9,393 nucleotides of DNA from Myxococcales bacterium (GCA_020430865.1 JAGQIY010001107.1:1-9393), one strand, 5' to 3'. Shown: positions 1 through 6,922, numbered from the stretch's first letter. The notes: a model not told the origin generated them from the sequence alone. A program made the numbers and translations.

Positions 1-52
1 GAAAGCCCAACTGGCAGCTGACGTCGTGCGCCTGCTGTGGCACATCGAGGGG

Positions 53-1339
53 ATGTGCGCTGGGCGGTGGAGGTTGCAGGTGGGCGCCACGTGGGTGCTG
101 CTCGCGGGGTTCGCGACAGCCTGTACGGAGCGCGAGTCCAAGGGAGACCCAGCGAAGGCGACGTCTCCCCAGCCCAGCCACGTCAGCCAGCCGGCGCCCG
201 AGGCGAAACCGACCGGGGTCGCCGCGAGCGAGCGACGCGCCGCCGCGAGCGCAGCTGAGCCGACGACGCCTGCTCCCGCTCCGGAGGTGGTGCTGCCCGA
301 CGGCTGGGTGCTCGACGACCTCGCCGATGTCGCCCCTGCGGGTCCCGCAACCGCCACGGCGCGGGGCGTGGTGATGGTCACCAGAGACAACGCTGCTCAC
401 TTCGCCCGCTACACGCCGCGGCCGCGCGGAGCGTCTGCTGGGGAGACCCAGGTCACGCCGCTCGAGCTCGGCGCGGCGCAGCTGGTCGCCTTGCGACGAG
501 GACCTGCAGTGCTGGGTGGCTTCGCCTACTGGATTGACGGCAAGCGCCTGCTGCGTCGCCCCTACGCCAAACCGGGAGAGCTCGAGACGCTCGCCGAGGA
601 CGCGCGTCACAGCACTCGCGTCGCGGCGCCGCGAGAGCAACGCAAGGGTGAACCGGCGCTGGTGGCCTACGTCGCAGGTGGTCCCAAAGACGATAGCTTG
701 CTGAAGGCGCATCTCTGGGTCGAAGGCAGCGGGGTCGTCGATGTCAGCGACGAAGCCGCAAGCGCGAACAGCGTCGCGATCACGCGCTCGAGCACCGGGC
801 TCGTCGTGCTCTCCCTCGAAGCCCGCACCGGCATGACGCCGATTCACGCGAGGAGCGTGAGCTTCGAGAACGACCGACCAAAGCTCGGACAAGACTTGGT
901 GGTCTGGGTGGGCGGCCCAGTCGATCCGCTGACGGAGATCGTCGGCGCCAGTGGCCCCCACCAGCGTCTGGGCTTCGTCGCGACGAACCGCACGGCAACG
1001 GAGTTCGGTCTCGCCACCTTGAACATCGGTGACAAGCCGCGCATGGGAGCCGCGGTCCGTTGGGAGGACTACCCGAATGGTCTCGATCCCGCTCCGGTGG
1101 CGACCACCGATGCCTGCAGGCGAGGTGTGGTGATCTTCGCGCGCCCGAGCTCGCCCGTTCCCCACGCGCTTCAGGAGCTGCGACTCGGCTTCATCAGCGC
1201 GGGCAGCGTGGGCGAGTCCTTCGTCTTGGCGCGCTCACGTGGGTTCGCCAACGTGTCCATCGCGGGAAGCGCTCATGGCGCCCTCGTGGCTTACACGGCA
1301 GATCGAAGAACCTGGGCGCGGGCGCTGCGCTGCAAGTGA
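53..1339 (+). CDS. Putative lipoprotein of unknown function
   Basis: I do not recognise a named domain. From the ATG at 53 the product has 428 residues. It starts with a short Arg-containing stretch, a hydrophobic segment (WVLLAGFATA) and Cys24, which resembles a relaxed lipobox (ATAC), so export and lipidation are likely. A low-complexity Pro/Ala/Glu/Thr linker of about 55 residues follows. The rest is rich in short beta-type stretches alternating with Gly/Asp turns, which fits a beta-propeller-like periplasmic domain, but that is inference. Two cysteines (about residue 355 and the penultimate residue) could form a disulphide. The start is uncertain. GTG 26 and GTG 80 are in frame; GTG 80 has the best Shine-Dalgarno (GGAGG at 69-73) but would leave a signal peptide with no positive charge. 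Coding bias is strong and the frame is uninterrupted. Confidence 0.8.
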   Translation: MCAGRWRLQVGATWVLLAGFATACTERESKGDPAKATSPQPSHVSQPAPEAKPTGVAASERRAAASAAEPTTPAPAPEVVLPDGWVLDDLADVAPAGPATATARGVVMVTRDNAAHFARYTPRPRGASAGETQVTPLELGAAQLVALRRGPAVLGGFAYWIDGKRLLRRPYAKPGELETLAEDARHSTRVAAPREQRKGEPALVAYVAGGPKDDSLLKAHLWVEGSGVVDVSDEAASANSVAITRSSTGLVVLSLEARTGMTPIHARSVSFENDRPKLGQDLVVWVGGPVDPLTEIVGASGPHQRLGFVATNRTATEFGLATLNIGDKPRMGAAVRWEDYPNGLDPAPVATTDACRRGVVIFARPSSPVPHALQELRLGFISAGSVGESFVLARSRGFANVSIAGSAHGALVAYTADRRTWARALRCK

Positions 1340-1440
1340 GCCCCGAGCGCGCTCCCTAGGCGGCCGGGGTACCGAGGAAGCAAGGCTCTGGTCGCGATGG
1401 TTTTGCGCAGCCAGTTTCTGATCTATACGGCGCCACGCCT

Positions 1441-1484
1441 CGCTGCAGCGTTCTCGTTGCACCGACCCCCAACCGCTGCACCGA
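1441..1484. promoter_or_regulatory. Palindrome and direct repeat upstream of methyltransferase
   Basis: A perfect 10-bp palindrome (CGCTGCAGCG, 1441-1450) is followed by a direct repeat, GTTGCACCGA (1456-1465) and GCTGCACCGA (1475-1484), whose copies start 19 bp apart, close to two helical turns. They lie 26-69 bp before the ATG at 1510, where an operator could sit. No convincing -35/-10 pair is visible. An operator role is inference only. Confidence 0.25.
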
Positions 1485-1509
1485 ACTGCAAGTAGGTAGA
1501 ACCCAGACG

Positions 1510-2430
1510 ATGAGCACAGCGAACGAAACCCGCCGCAACCAAGCCAAGTCAAAGAAGCACAAGCGCGAACAGCTGAACGGCCACGCGAAGGACGATGCCA
1601 GCCTGAAGGCCAAGTCCTCGAAGAAGAAGAAGTCGGGCAAGTCGAAGCTCAGCGCGAAGACCGCGGACATCTACGACCTCTACGAGCGTTCGGTGCAAGA
1701 TCCGGAGAGTGAGGTCAAGCTGCTGGATCGCACGTTCAAGAAGCTGCTCGGGCGTCGGGCCTTGAGCCTGCGTGAGGACTTCTGTGGGACCGCGCTCCTG
1801 TGTGCCACGTGGGTGAAGTCCCATCCAGACCGCACGGCAACGGGTGTGGACCTGGATGCGAACGTGCTCGAGAGCGGCCGCACACGTCACCTGCCGCCGC
1901 TGGGCGACGCCGCGGAGCGCGTGACGCTGCTGCAAGAAGACGTGCGAGCCCGGCGATCGGAGCGCTTCGACGTCGTGTGCGCGTACAATTTCAGCTACTG
2001 GATCTTCACGACGCGGGACGCGATGGTGGAGTACTTCTCCGCCGTGTGCGAGGCCGTCGCCGACGACGGCATCTTCGCGCTGGACGCCTACGGCGGCACC
2101 GAGGCCATGGAGGCGCGAGAGGAGTACCGAAAGGTGAAGGGTGGGTTCACCTACGTCTGGGATCAGGCGTCATTCAACCCCATCGACCACTATGCGCAGA
2201 ACTACATCCACTTCCACTTCAAGGACGGCACGAAGCTGAACAAGGCGTTCAGCTACGCGTGGCGCTTCTGGTCGCTCCCCGAGATCCGCGAGCTGCTGCT
2301 GGAGGCGGGGTTCAAGGACGTCAGCGTCTACTGGGACATCGCTGACGACGACGAAGACTCGGACTACCGGGCTCGCAAGGTCGTGGACAACCAGCCAAGC
2401 TGGGTCTGCTACCTGATCGCGCGCAAGTAG
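1510..2430 (+). CDS. Class I SAM-dependent methyltransferase, lysine-rich N-terminus
   Basis: The 306-residue product is predicted to transfer a methyl group from S-adenosylmethionine to an unknown substrate in the cytoplasm. The Rossmann-type domain spans about residues 50-306. LREDFCGTALLC (87-98) occupies the motif I position, with FCGT in place of the usual GxGxG. TGVDLDANVL (111-120) is the acidic motif II, where Asp114 or Asp116 would contact the ribose, and FDVVCAYNFSYW (153-164) fits motif IV. Late aromatic-rich strands (HFHF, WRFW, VYWDI) probably shape the substrate site. Residues 1-50 are probably disordered, with 14 Lys and 3 Arg, like a nucleic-acid-binding or surface tail. The ATG is the only plausible start, since the next in-frame Met is within the fold; the Shine-Dalgarno is weak. 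The fold is clear and the substrate cannot be read from the sequence. Confidence 0.85.
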   Translation: MSTANETRRNQAKSKKHKREQLNGHAKDDASLKAKSSKKKKSGKSKLSAKTADIYDLYERSVQDPESEVKLLDRTFKKLLGRRALSLREDFCGTALLCATWVKSHPDRTATGVDLDANVLESGRTRHLPPLGDAAERVTLLQEDVRARRSERFDVVCAYNFSYWIFTTRDAMVEYFSAVCEAVADDGIFALDAYGGTEAMEAREEYRKVKGGFTYVWDQASFNPIDHYAQNYIHFHFKDGTKLNKAFSYAWRFWSLPEIRELLLEAGFKDVSVYWDIADDDEDSDYRARKVVDNQPSWVCYLIARK

Positions 2431-2447
2431 CCCGACCCGGGTCTCGA

Positions 2448-2483
2448 CGCGCTCGCTCACGGATCTGCGACGGGGCGAGCGCG
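2448..2483 (+). terminator. GC-rich hairpin after methyltransferase gene
   Basis: A perfect 9-bp inverted repeat, CGCGCTCGC (2448-2456) and GCGAGCGCG (2475-2483), flanks an 18-nt loop and begins 18 nt after the stop codon at 2430. There is no T-tract, so it is at best a structure-only terminator or an RNA-stabilising hairpin. A 10-bp palindrome (GACCCGGGTC, 2434-2443) lies just before it. Confidence 0.35.
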
Positions 2484-2548
2484 GTGCTCGAGCGACGGCA
2501 GGCTCCAACCGCAGCGACTCGCCCCTGGATGCAGGGTAGAGTCACCCC

Positions 2549-2992
2549 ATGCCCGAGACTCGTCCCCGCTTTCACCTGGCATTTCCAGTCCGCGATCTGG
2601 CGGCGACGCGGAAGTTCTACGTGGAGTGCCTTGGCGCCCGGGTAGGCCGAATGGACGGCGGTCCGACACCACGCTGGATCGACTTCGACTTCTTCGGACA
2701 CCAGATCAGCGCTCACCTGGTGGACGACTGGCAAGCCGCCTCGGGGAGCAATCCCGTGGACGGAGATCAGGTGCCCTGCCGACATTTCGGGGTGATCCTC
2801 GAACCGGACGTCTGGCAGCGACTCGCAGCGCGCGTGGAGTCGCTCGGGGAGCCCTTCCTGGTCCCACCACGCACGCGCTTCAGCGGCGAGCCAGGAGAGC
2901 AGTCAACGTTCTTCATCCAAGATCCGAGCGGAAACGCACTCGAGTTCAAGGCGTTCCCTGACCCCGAGCGTGTCTTCGCCACGTCGCACTGA
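2549..2992 (+). CDS. VOC-family (glyoxalase/dioxygenase fold) protein
   Basis: The 147-residue product is a single-chain vicinal-oxygen-chelate protein with two beta-alpha-beta-beta-beta modules, the usual size for the family. The first module starts [24 protein letters not shown] (about residues 6-29), the typical VOC opening with a His at a metal-ligand position. It continues through [16 protein letters not shown]. The second module holds RHFGVIL (near 78-84, second His) and ends [16 protein letters not shown], whose Glu is the usual C-terminal metal ligand. These residues suggest a divalent-metal enzyme, such as a lyase, dioxygenase or detoxifying enzyme; the substrate cannot be told. The ATG at 2549 is preceded by a poor Shine-Dalgarno. 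The gene lies 118 bp after the methyltransferase in the same direction, and co-transcription is possible but not shown. Confidence 0.88.
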   Translation: MPETRPRFHLAFPVRDLAATRKFYVECLGARVGRMDGGPTPRWIDFDFFGHQISAHLVDDWQAASGSNPVDGDQVPCRHFGVILEPDVWQRLAARVESLGEPFLVPPRTRFSGEPGEQSTFFIQDPSGNALEFKAFPDPERVFATSH

Positions 2993-3072
2993 ACCCGCGT
3001 CCACTCGCGCAGGATGCAGCGCGCGCACAGAATTGACCTGGAGCTCAGCTTCGCACCGCGCCTGTTACGCAA

Positions 3073-3142
3073 GGCCGGTTTCGTGAGGCCGGTTTCGTGA
3101 GGCCGGTTTCGTGAGGGCGGTTTCGTGAGGGCGGTTTCGTGA
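3073..3142. repeat. 14-bp tandem repeat, five copies plus degenerate flanks
   Basis: Three identical copies of GGCCGGTTTCGTGA (3073-3114) are followed by two identical copies of GGGCGGTTTCGTGA (3115-3142). A degenerate copy precedes them (3059-3072, about 9 of 14 bases matching). One or two more follow (GGGCGATCTCGCAG at 3143-3156, then a shortened copy to about 3170). The copies abut without spacers. A 14-bp period is not a multiple of three, so the array is not a protein repeat. Confidence 0.92.
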
Positions 3143-3184
3143 GGGCGATCTCGCAGCGCCGTTTCGCGAGCGCCGCCTCACGAA
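3136..3184 (+). terminator. Hairpin at the downstream edge of the tandem array
   Basis: TTCGTGAGG in the last good repeat copy (3136-3144) is matched by its reverse complement CCTCACGAA (3176-3184). An inner stem CTCGC/GCGAG (3150-3154, 3166-3170) can also form. The transcript could fold into a long stem-loop about 145-190 nt after the VOC stop codon. There is no T-tract, so the terminator label is tentative. Confidence 0.3.
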
Positions 3185-3379
3185 GGCAGCCAATGTAGGA
3201 CGAAGCAGGTCCGAGTGTGTCTCGAAGCCGAGCACGCCAGCGATGCACTCGGTGACGATTCCCAAACCGGCGTTTGGTTCCGCGAGGCGAATGACCCGCG
3301 ACCCCCCGGACGCCATCCGACGACAGGTGGCGCTACCGAGCCCTGACCGGAGTTACGAAAGGTGCACGACAACGAGCAA

Positions 3380-3509
3380 ACACCGCCCGACTCTTGGGTT
3401 CTCGCTCCAAGGAACAGCAGCCAGGACACGATAGGCCCGCGGGTCGGTCAGCCAAGGGAACCACGCAACGCACGGTTGCGGCTGGCAGGATCACCTCGTC
3501 GTCGAGGTG
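3380..3509 (+). other. Structured segment with 16S rRNA 3'-end-like matches
   Basis: Three short stretches match the 3' end of bacterial 16S rRNA, in the same order and orientation. They are ACACCGCCCG (3380-3389, the universal 1400 region), GGGAACC (3456-3462, helix 45 loop side), and GCGGCTGG (3478-3485) followed after a small insertion by GGATCACCTC (3488-3497, the anti-Shine-Dalgarno end). The distance between the first two is shorter than in real 16S and the intervening sequence is not recognisably conserved, so any relation would be a decayed remnant. The segment can also fold: CAGCC/GGCTG (3449-3453, 3480-3484) around GCAAC/GTTGC, then CACCTCG-TCGT-CGAGGTG (3492-3509). It could be an unrelated structured RNA that matches by chance. 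Confidence 0.3.
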
Positions 3510-3696
3510 TCGAGGTCAGACCAATCGGTCAATCAACCGTATGGATACACCGCACGAACCCACCTCGAGTTGCGCAACGCAGGCGACGCGATGGGACCTC
3601 GTGCCAAACCCACCCAGCGACAGCAAGCCCTCGACAAACGTCACCCGAATGCAATTTGTCCTAGTTTTCCTGCACGGTAACTGTCATCCATGGACA

Positions 3697-3712
3697 TGGT
3701 GCGGCTCTTTCC
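3697..3712 (+). promoter_or_regulatory. Weak sigma-54-like promoter candidate
   Basis: TGGTGCG, four bases, then TTTCC fits the -24 half of the sigma-54 consensus (TGGYRYR) fully, but the -12 half (TTGCW) only partly, because the key GC is TC. It lies about 150 bp before the kinase start. A chance match is quite possible. Confidence 0.2.
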
Positions 3713-3752
3713 GCCTCACCTCGACGAAAGTAGATCGCTCGCTGACCGGTTC

Positions 3753-3804
3753 GCAGTCTGACGACTGCTCGGATCCTCAACGCCCCTCAAGCCCGTTCGC
3801 GGGC
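3753..3804 (+). promoter_or_regulatory. Two hairpins in the kinase leader
   Basis: GCAGTC-TGAC-GACTGC (3753-3768) and GCCCG-TTCG-CGGGC (3791-3804) are perfect short stem-loops 57-108 nt before the TTG start. They could be an operator dyad, an RNA-stability element or an attenuator. Neither has a T-tract. The sequence shows the pairing only. Confidence 0.35.
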
Positions 3805-3860
3805 ACAGAACTCAGGCGAGCCGACGAGGCCCTCTCAATCGTATCCCCACGGAAGCTAAC

Positions 3861-5579
3861 TTGACTGCTGCTGAGGTTACCCCCCCCGCCACCGACTCCG
3901 CCGAACGCATCGGCCGCTATGAGGTGATCTGCGAGATCGCGCGAGGCGGTATGGCCACGGTCTACCTCGCCCACCTGGGTGGTCTCGGAGGGTTCCGTCG
4001 CTTGGTGGCGATCAAGCGCCTGCATCCACACCTGGCGTCGGAGACCCAGTTCGTCTCCATGTTCCTGGACGAGGCGCGCCTGGTGGCGGAGATCCGTCAC
4101 CCGAACGTCGTCCCGACTCTGGACATCAGCGACACGATGCAGGGCCTCTGCCTCGTGATGGAGTACATCGACGGGGCACCGCTGACCAAGCTGCTCAAGC
4201 ACGCCGCCAAGCAGAAGCGAGGGGTCAACCCGCGGGTGGCGATCCGCGTCATGCTCGACTCGCTAGCTGGACTCCATGCCGCCCACGAGCTTCGCGACCA
4301 CGAAGGGCTCCCGCTCAACCTCGTGCACCGCGACGTGAGTCCCCACAACCTTCTCGTGGGCTCGGACGGTCACACCCGCCTGCTCGACTTCGGAGTAGCC
4401 CGGGCGCGACAGCGCCTCACTCAGACTCGCGTGGGCGAGATGAAGGGCAAGCTCGCGTACATGGCTCCGGAACAGGCCAGCGGACGCGCGATCGATCGCC
4501 GCACCGACGTCTTCGCCGCGGGCATCGTGCTCTGGGAATGCCTCGCGGGCGCGCGCCTGTTCTATGGTGCGAACGAAGCAGACACGCTCTCCCGACTCAT
4601 GACCCAGCACATCCCGCCGCTCTCGGAGTTCTCCCAGAACACACCGAGCGCCCTGGACGCCGTGGTGGGCAAGGCGCTGGCGCGCGATCCCGACGAGCGC
4701 TTCGCGAGCGCCGCCGACTTCGCGGCCGAGCTGGAGCGCGTCGCTGACGAGTATGATCTGGTCGCGACGTTCGAGGAGGTCTCGGAAGCAGTCGAGGAAG
4801 CCGCGGGCGATGTGCTCGAGGAACGCAGGATGCGTGCCCGAGACGCGAATTCTTCGGGCATCAACCTGAAGCCCTTCGTGCCTCCGGTTTCTCTTCCTGA
4901 CGCTGGCGGTCGACCTGAGACACCCACCATCCCCGAGGCTCCGGCCGCGAGGCCCCCGGCGCATTCGCTCCTCGAACTGACCAACACCGACATCGCTGGC
5001 ACCGAGCACAAGCAGCCAAAGAAGCTCTGGCTATTCCTCGCCGGCGCGGCAGCGTTGCTCCTGGGTGCCGTCGTCACGGTGTCGACTGCAGGTAGCGGTA
5101 GTGACCCGGTCGAGGAAGCGCCGGCAGCAGCGCTGACGAGTACCCAGCCCGCGCAGCCAACCGGCGTGAAGTTCGCCGAGGCCGATGAGATCCCCACGGC
5201 AATACCTGAAGCCGAGCCAGAGACCAGGGCCAAGGCACCAAGGCATCGAAAGCCAAGGCCGCGGATACGGGGAGCGAGGTGGACTCGGAGGCCGAACCGC
5301 CGAAGTCCAAGGGCTGGAGCGCCGCGCAGTGGCGCCGATGGAAGATGCAGCAGGCCTGGAAGAAGGCCCAGCAGGCCAAGAGCGCTTCGAAGCCCAAGCC
5401 GGCCACCACCGCCAAGCCCGGCGGCGGCGTCGACGTGGACAACCCCTACCGCTAGCCGCGACTGGAACCAGGTTCCCGGCGTGTGGACGGAGCCACACGA
5501 GCGCGCTTCTAGACTCGCTGGATGCGCTCGGTATGCGCTCGCGCCGTGCTTGCGCGTCCCGAGTCGATGGCGTACTTGA
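3861..5579 (+). CDS. Membrane-anchored Ser/Thr protein kinase, C-terminus frameshifted
   Basis: This is a Hanks-type kinase that phosphorylates protein Ser/Thr residues. The cytoplasmic kinase domain spans about residues 20-293. It has a Gly-rich loop IARGGMATVY (26-35), VAIK with Lys52, the helix-C Glu71, HRDVSPHN with catalytic Asp158, DFG (176-178) and MAPE (201-204), so it should be active. A Pro-rich linker (about 335-370) leads to one membrane helix (about 389-410). The start is TTG, with GGAAG at 3851-3855 five bases upstream; no other start keeps the Gly loop. From about residue 459 the frame turns Arg/Pro-rich and unlike a natural tail. A second frame, open from about 5237 to a stop at 5453-5455, gives a Lys/Ala-rich periplasmic tail ending VDVDNPYR. 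One lost base near 5235-5240 explains this. The restored protein would have about 531 residues instead of 572. Confidence 0.9.
   Translation: MTAAEVTPPATDSAERIGRYEVICEIARGGMATVYLAHLGGLGGFRRLVAIKRLHPHLASETQFVSMFLDEARLVAEIRHPNVVPTLDISDTMQGLCLVMEYIDGAPLTKLLKHAAKQKRGVNPRVAIRVMLDSLAGLHAAHELRDHEGLPLNLVHRDVSPHNLLVGSDGHTRLLDFGVARARQRLTQTRVGEMKGKLAYMAPEQASGRAIDRRTDVFAAGIVLWECLAGARLFYGANEADTLSRLMTQHIPPLSEFSQNTPSALDAVVGKALARDPDERFASAADFAAELERVADEYDLVATFEEVSEAVEEAAGDVLEERRMRARDANSSGINLKPFVPPVSLPDAGGRPETPTIPEAPAARPPAHSLLELTNTDIAGTEHKQPKKLWLFLAGAAALLLGAVVTVSTAGSGSDPVEEAPAAALTSTQPAQPTGVKFAEADEIPTAIPEAEPETRAKAPRHRKPRPRIRGARWTRRPNRRSPRAGAPRSGADGRCSRPGRRPSRPRALRSPSRPPPPSPAAASTWTTPTASRDWNQVPGVWTEPHERASRLAGCARYALAPCLRVPSRWRT
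5237..5455 (+). pseudogene. Displaced original C-terminus of the kinase
   Basis: Reading codons that start at 5237 gives TKASKAKAADTGSEVDSEAE, then a segment with SKGWSAAQWRRWKMQQAWKK, and a Gly-rich end VDVDNPYR before TAG at 5453-5455. This has normal composition (Lys/Ala/Gln-rich, amphipathic) and C-biased third codon positions. It has no start codon of its own and continues the kinase sense if one base is restored between about 5234 and 5240. No slippery heptamer for programmed -1 frameshifting is visible there, so mutation or a sequencing error is more likely. Confidence 0.75.
5464..5476. promoter_or_regulatory. Dyad GGAACC-A-GGTTCC between kinase tail and thiolase
   Basis: A perfect 6-bp inverted repeat with a one-base centre lies 9 bp after the displaced kinase stop and about 190 bp before the thiolase start. 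It could bind a dimeric regulator. No promoter motif can be assigned with confidence next to it, so the role is open. Confidence 0.25.
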
Positions 5580-5622
5580 CCGGTGGGCCAGTTTTCGAAC
5601 CCTTCGTTTGAGCTGGCAGAGG

Positions 5623-5641
5623 GGCACACCCAGTGGGTGCC
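5623..5641 (+). promoter_or_regulatory. Leader hairpin and ribosome binding site of the thiolase gene
   Basis: GGCACACCC (5623-5631) and GGGTGCC (5635-5641) can pair with one bulge. The hairpin lies 12 nt before the strong Shine-Dalgarno AAGGAG (5654-5659), which is seven bases from the ATG at 5667. The ribosome binding site decides the start; a regulatory role for the hairpin is speculative. Confidence 0.3.
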
Positions 5642-5666
5642 ACCAACCCGAGCAAGGAGTGACGCG

Positions 5667-6860
5667 ATGGGCAGGAAGGTTTTCGTCGTCGGCGTAGGCA
5701 TGACCAAGTTCGAGAAGCCGGGCTCTCGAGATTGGGACTATCCGGACATGGTCAAGGAGGCCGGGACCAAGGCGTTGGAGGACGCAGGCATCTCCTATGA
5801 CCTGATCGAGCAGGCCGCGCTCGGCTATTGCTACGGCGAATCGACGAGCGGCGAGCGTGCGCTCTACACGCTGGGGCTCACCGGTATCCCCGTCTACAAC
5901 GTGAACAACAACTGCTCGACCGGCTCGACGGCGCTGTTCCTCGCGAAGCAATTGGTCGAAGGCGGCATCGCCGACTGCGTGTTGGCTGCAGGCTTCGAGA
6001 AGATGGAAAAGGGCTCTCTGGGTGCGAAGTACCAAGATCGGGTCAACCCGATGGACAAGCACATGATGAAGATGATGGAGCTCAAGGAGTTCGCGCCCGC
6101 CCCCCCAGCTCCGCAGATGTTCGGAAATGCCGGTCGCGAGCACATGGAGCGCTACGGGACGACGCCGGAACAGTTCGCGAAGATCGGCTGGAAGAACCAC
6201 AAGCACTCGGTGAACAACCCGTACTCCCAGTTCCGCGATGAGTACTCCCTCGAGGACATCCTCGGCTCGAAGATGGTCTATGACCCGCTGACGAAGCTCC
6301 AGTGCTGCCCGACGTCCGATGGAGCCGGCTGCGCCATCCTCGCCAGCGAGGAGTTCGTCAAGGCCAACCAGCTCCAGAACAAGGCAGTGGAGATTCTAGG
6401 CATGGCGATGGCCACGGATCTGAAGTCGACCTTCTCGGACAACAGCCTGATGAAGCTCGTCGGCTACGACATGAGCAAGACCGCCGCCCAGAAGGTCTAC
6501 GAGCAATCGGGTATGGGGCCGGAGAACATCGACGTGGTCGAGCTCCACGATTGCTTCTCCTGCAACGAGATGATCACCTACGAGGCCCTCGGCCTGTGCC
6601 CAGAGGGTCAGGGCGGAAAGTTCACCGACGACGGCGCGTTCACCTATGGGGGAAAGACCGTGGTGAATCCCTCGGGTGGCTTGATCTCGAAGGGACACCC
6701 CCTCGGCGCGACCGGCCTCGCTCAGTGCGCAGAACTCAACTGGCAGCTCCGTGGGGAAGCAGAAAAGCGCCAGGTCGATGGCGCGAAGATCGCGTTGCAG
6801 CACAACCTCGGCCTGGGCGGCGCAGCCGTGGTCACGATGTACCGCCGCGCGAGCCTCTGA
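5667..6860 (+). CDS. SCP2/SCPx-type thiolase (acyl-CoA acetyltransferase family)
   Basis: The 397-residue product is a full-length thiolase-superfamily protein of the SCP2/SCPx branch, also annotated as lipid-transfer protein or acetyl-CoA acetyltransferase. It would cleave or condense acyl-CoA thioesters in lipid or sterol-like side-chain metabolism. The nucleophile is Cys83 in NNNCSTGS. The SCP2-branch signature HDCF (His294) replaces the NEAF of classical thiolases. GHPLGATG (343-350) supplies a catalytic His, and QHNLGLGGA (378-386) replaces the C-terminal CxG motif, as is usual in this branch. There is no fused SCP2 sterol-carrier domain. The start is set by AAGGAG seven bases upstream; an in-frame GTG at 5583 would add 28 residues unlike the family. 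No dehydrogenase, hydratase or DUF35 partner gene is adjacent, so the pathway is unknown. Confidence 0.93.
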   Translation: MGRKVFVVGVGMTKFEKPGSRDWDYPDMVKEAGTKALEDAGISYDLIEQAALGYCYGESTSGERALYTLGLTGIPVYNVNNNCSTGSTALFLAKQLVEGGIADCVLAAGFEKMEKGSLGAKYQDRVNPMDKHMMKMMELKEFAPAPPAPQMFGNAGREHMERYGTTPEQFAKIGWKNHKHSVNNPYSQFRDEYSLEDILGSKMVYDPLTKLQCCPTSDGAGCAILASEEFVKANQLQNKAVEILGMAMATDLKSTFSDNSLMKLVGYDMSKTAAQKVYEQSGMGPENIDVVELHDCFSCNEMITYEALGLCPEGQGGKFTDDGAFTYGGKTVVNPSGGLISKGHPLGATGLAQCAELNWQLRGEAEKRQVDGAKIALQHNLGLGGAAVVTMYRRASL

Positions 6861-6876
6861 TCCCAGCGCAGAGCGG

Positions 6877-6901
6877 GAGGCCTCGGCGGCGCCGGGGCCT
6901 C
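6877..6901. terminator. Bidirectional GC-rich hairpin between convergent genes
   Basis: GAGGCC (6877-6882) and GGCCTC (6896-6901) form a 6-bp stem. It continues inward through a T-G wobble and CGGC/GCCG to a 3-nt loop, making about 11 pairs. It lies 16 nt after the thiolase stop and 21 nt beyond the stop of the minus-strand gene ending at 6923. The position fits a shared terminator. There is no T-tract in either direction, as is common in very GC-rich bacteria. Confidence 0.6.
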
Positions 6902-6922
6902 TCGAGCGGAGTCCGGTCTAGC

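Larger units (their letters stand above)
2993..3860. other. 868-bp region without a convincing gene
   Basis: No frame here has convincing coding bias or a recognisable protein. It contains a 14-bp tandem array (3073-3142, decaying copies to about 3184) and several perfect short hairpins (3262-3277, 3464-3480, 3492-3509, 3753-3768, 3791-3804). Short matches to the 16S rRNA 3' end lie at 3380-3497, with a weak sigma-54-like site at 3697-3712. Base composition after about 3430 is visibly less GC-rich than the flanking genes. It may be a long leader of the kinase gene, a decayed insertion, or both. Confidence 0.7.

Noticed and set aside
1..21. Possible 3' end of an upstream gene (frame 1 ends in TGA at 19-21)
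   Set aside because: Only six codons are visible, too few to support a coding call.
3073..3142. CRISPR array
   Set aside because: The copies are only 14 bp, directly adjacent with no spacers, and there are no cas genes.
3045..3316. Two overlapping minus-strand open frames with repeated RNRPHETGLTK-like peptides
   Set aside because: The peptide repeats are a by-product of the 14-bp DNA array read in shifting frames. There is no start signal and no protein-like sequence outside the array.
3752..3804. tRNA-like arm (GGTTCG and a TTCG-loop stem)
   Set aside because: No acceptor stem, D-arm or anticodon arm can be built around it; the elements are isolated hairpins.
3394..3864. 156-codon plus-strand open frame before the kinase
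   Set aside because: It has no Shine-Dalgarno, no coding bias at third positions, a low-complexity Ser/Thr/Arg/Pro composition and no recognisable domain, and it runs into the kinase start in another frame.
5583..5666. Extended GTG start for the thiolase
   Set aside because: The added 28 residues are unlike thiolases and lack a ribosome binding site, while AAGGAG stands seven bases before the ATG at 5667.
4562..6206. Long minus-strand open frames (381 and 391 codons) opposite the kinase and thiolase
   Set aside because: They are antisense shadows caused by high GC content. The plus-strand proteins have clear catalytic motifs and the antisense products resemble no family.
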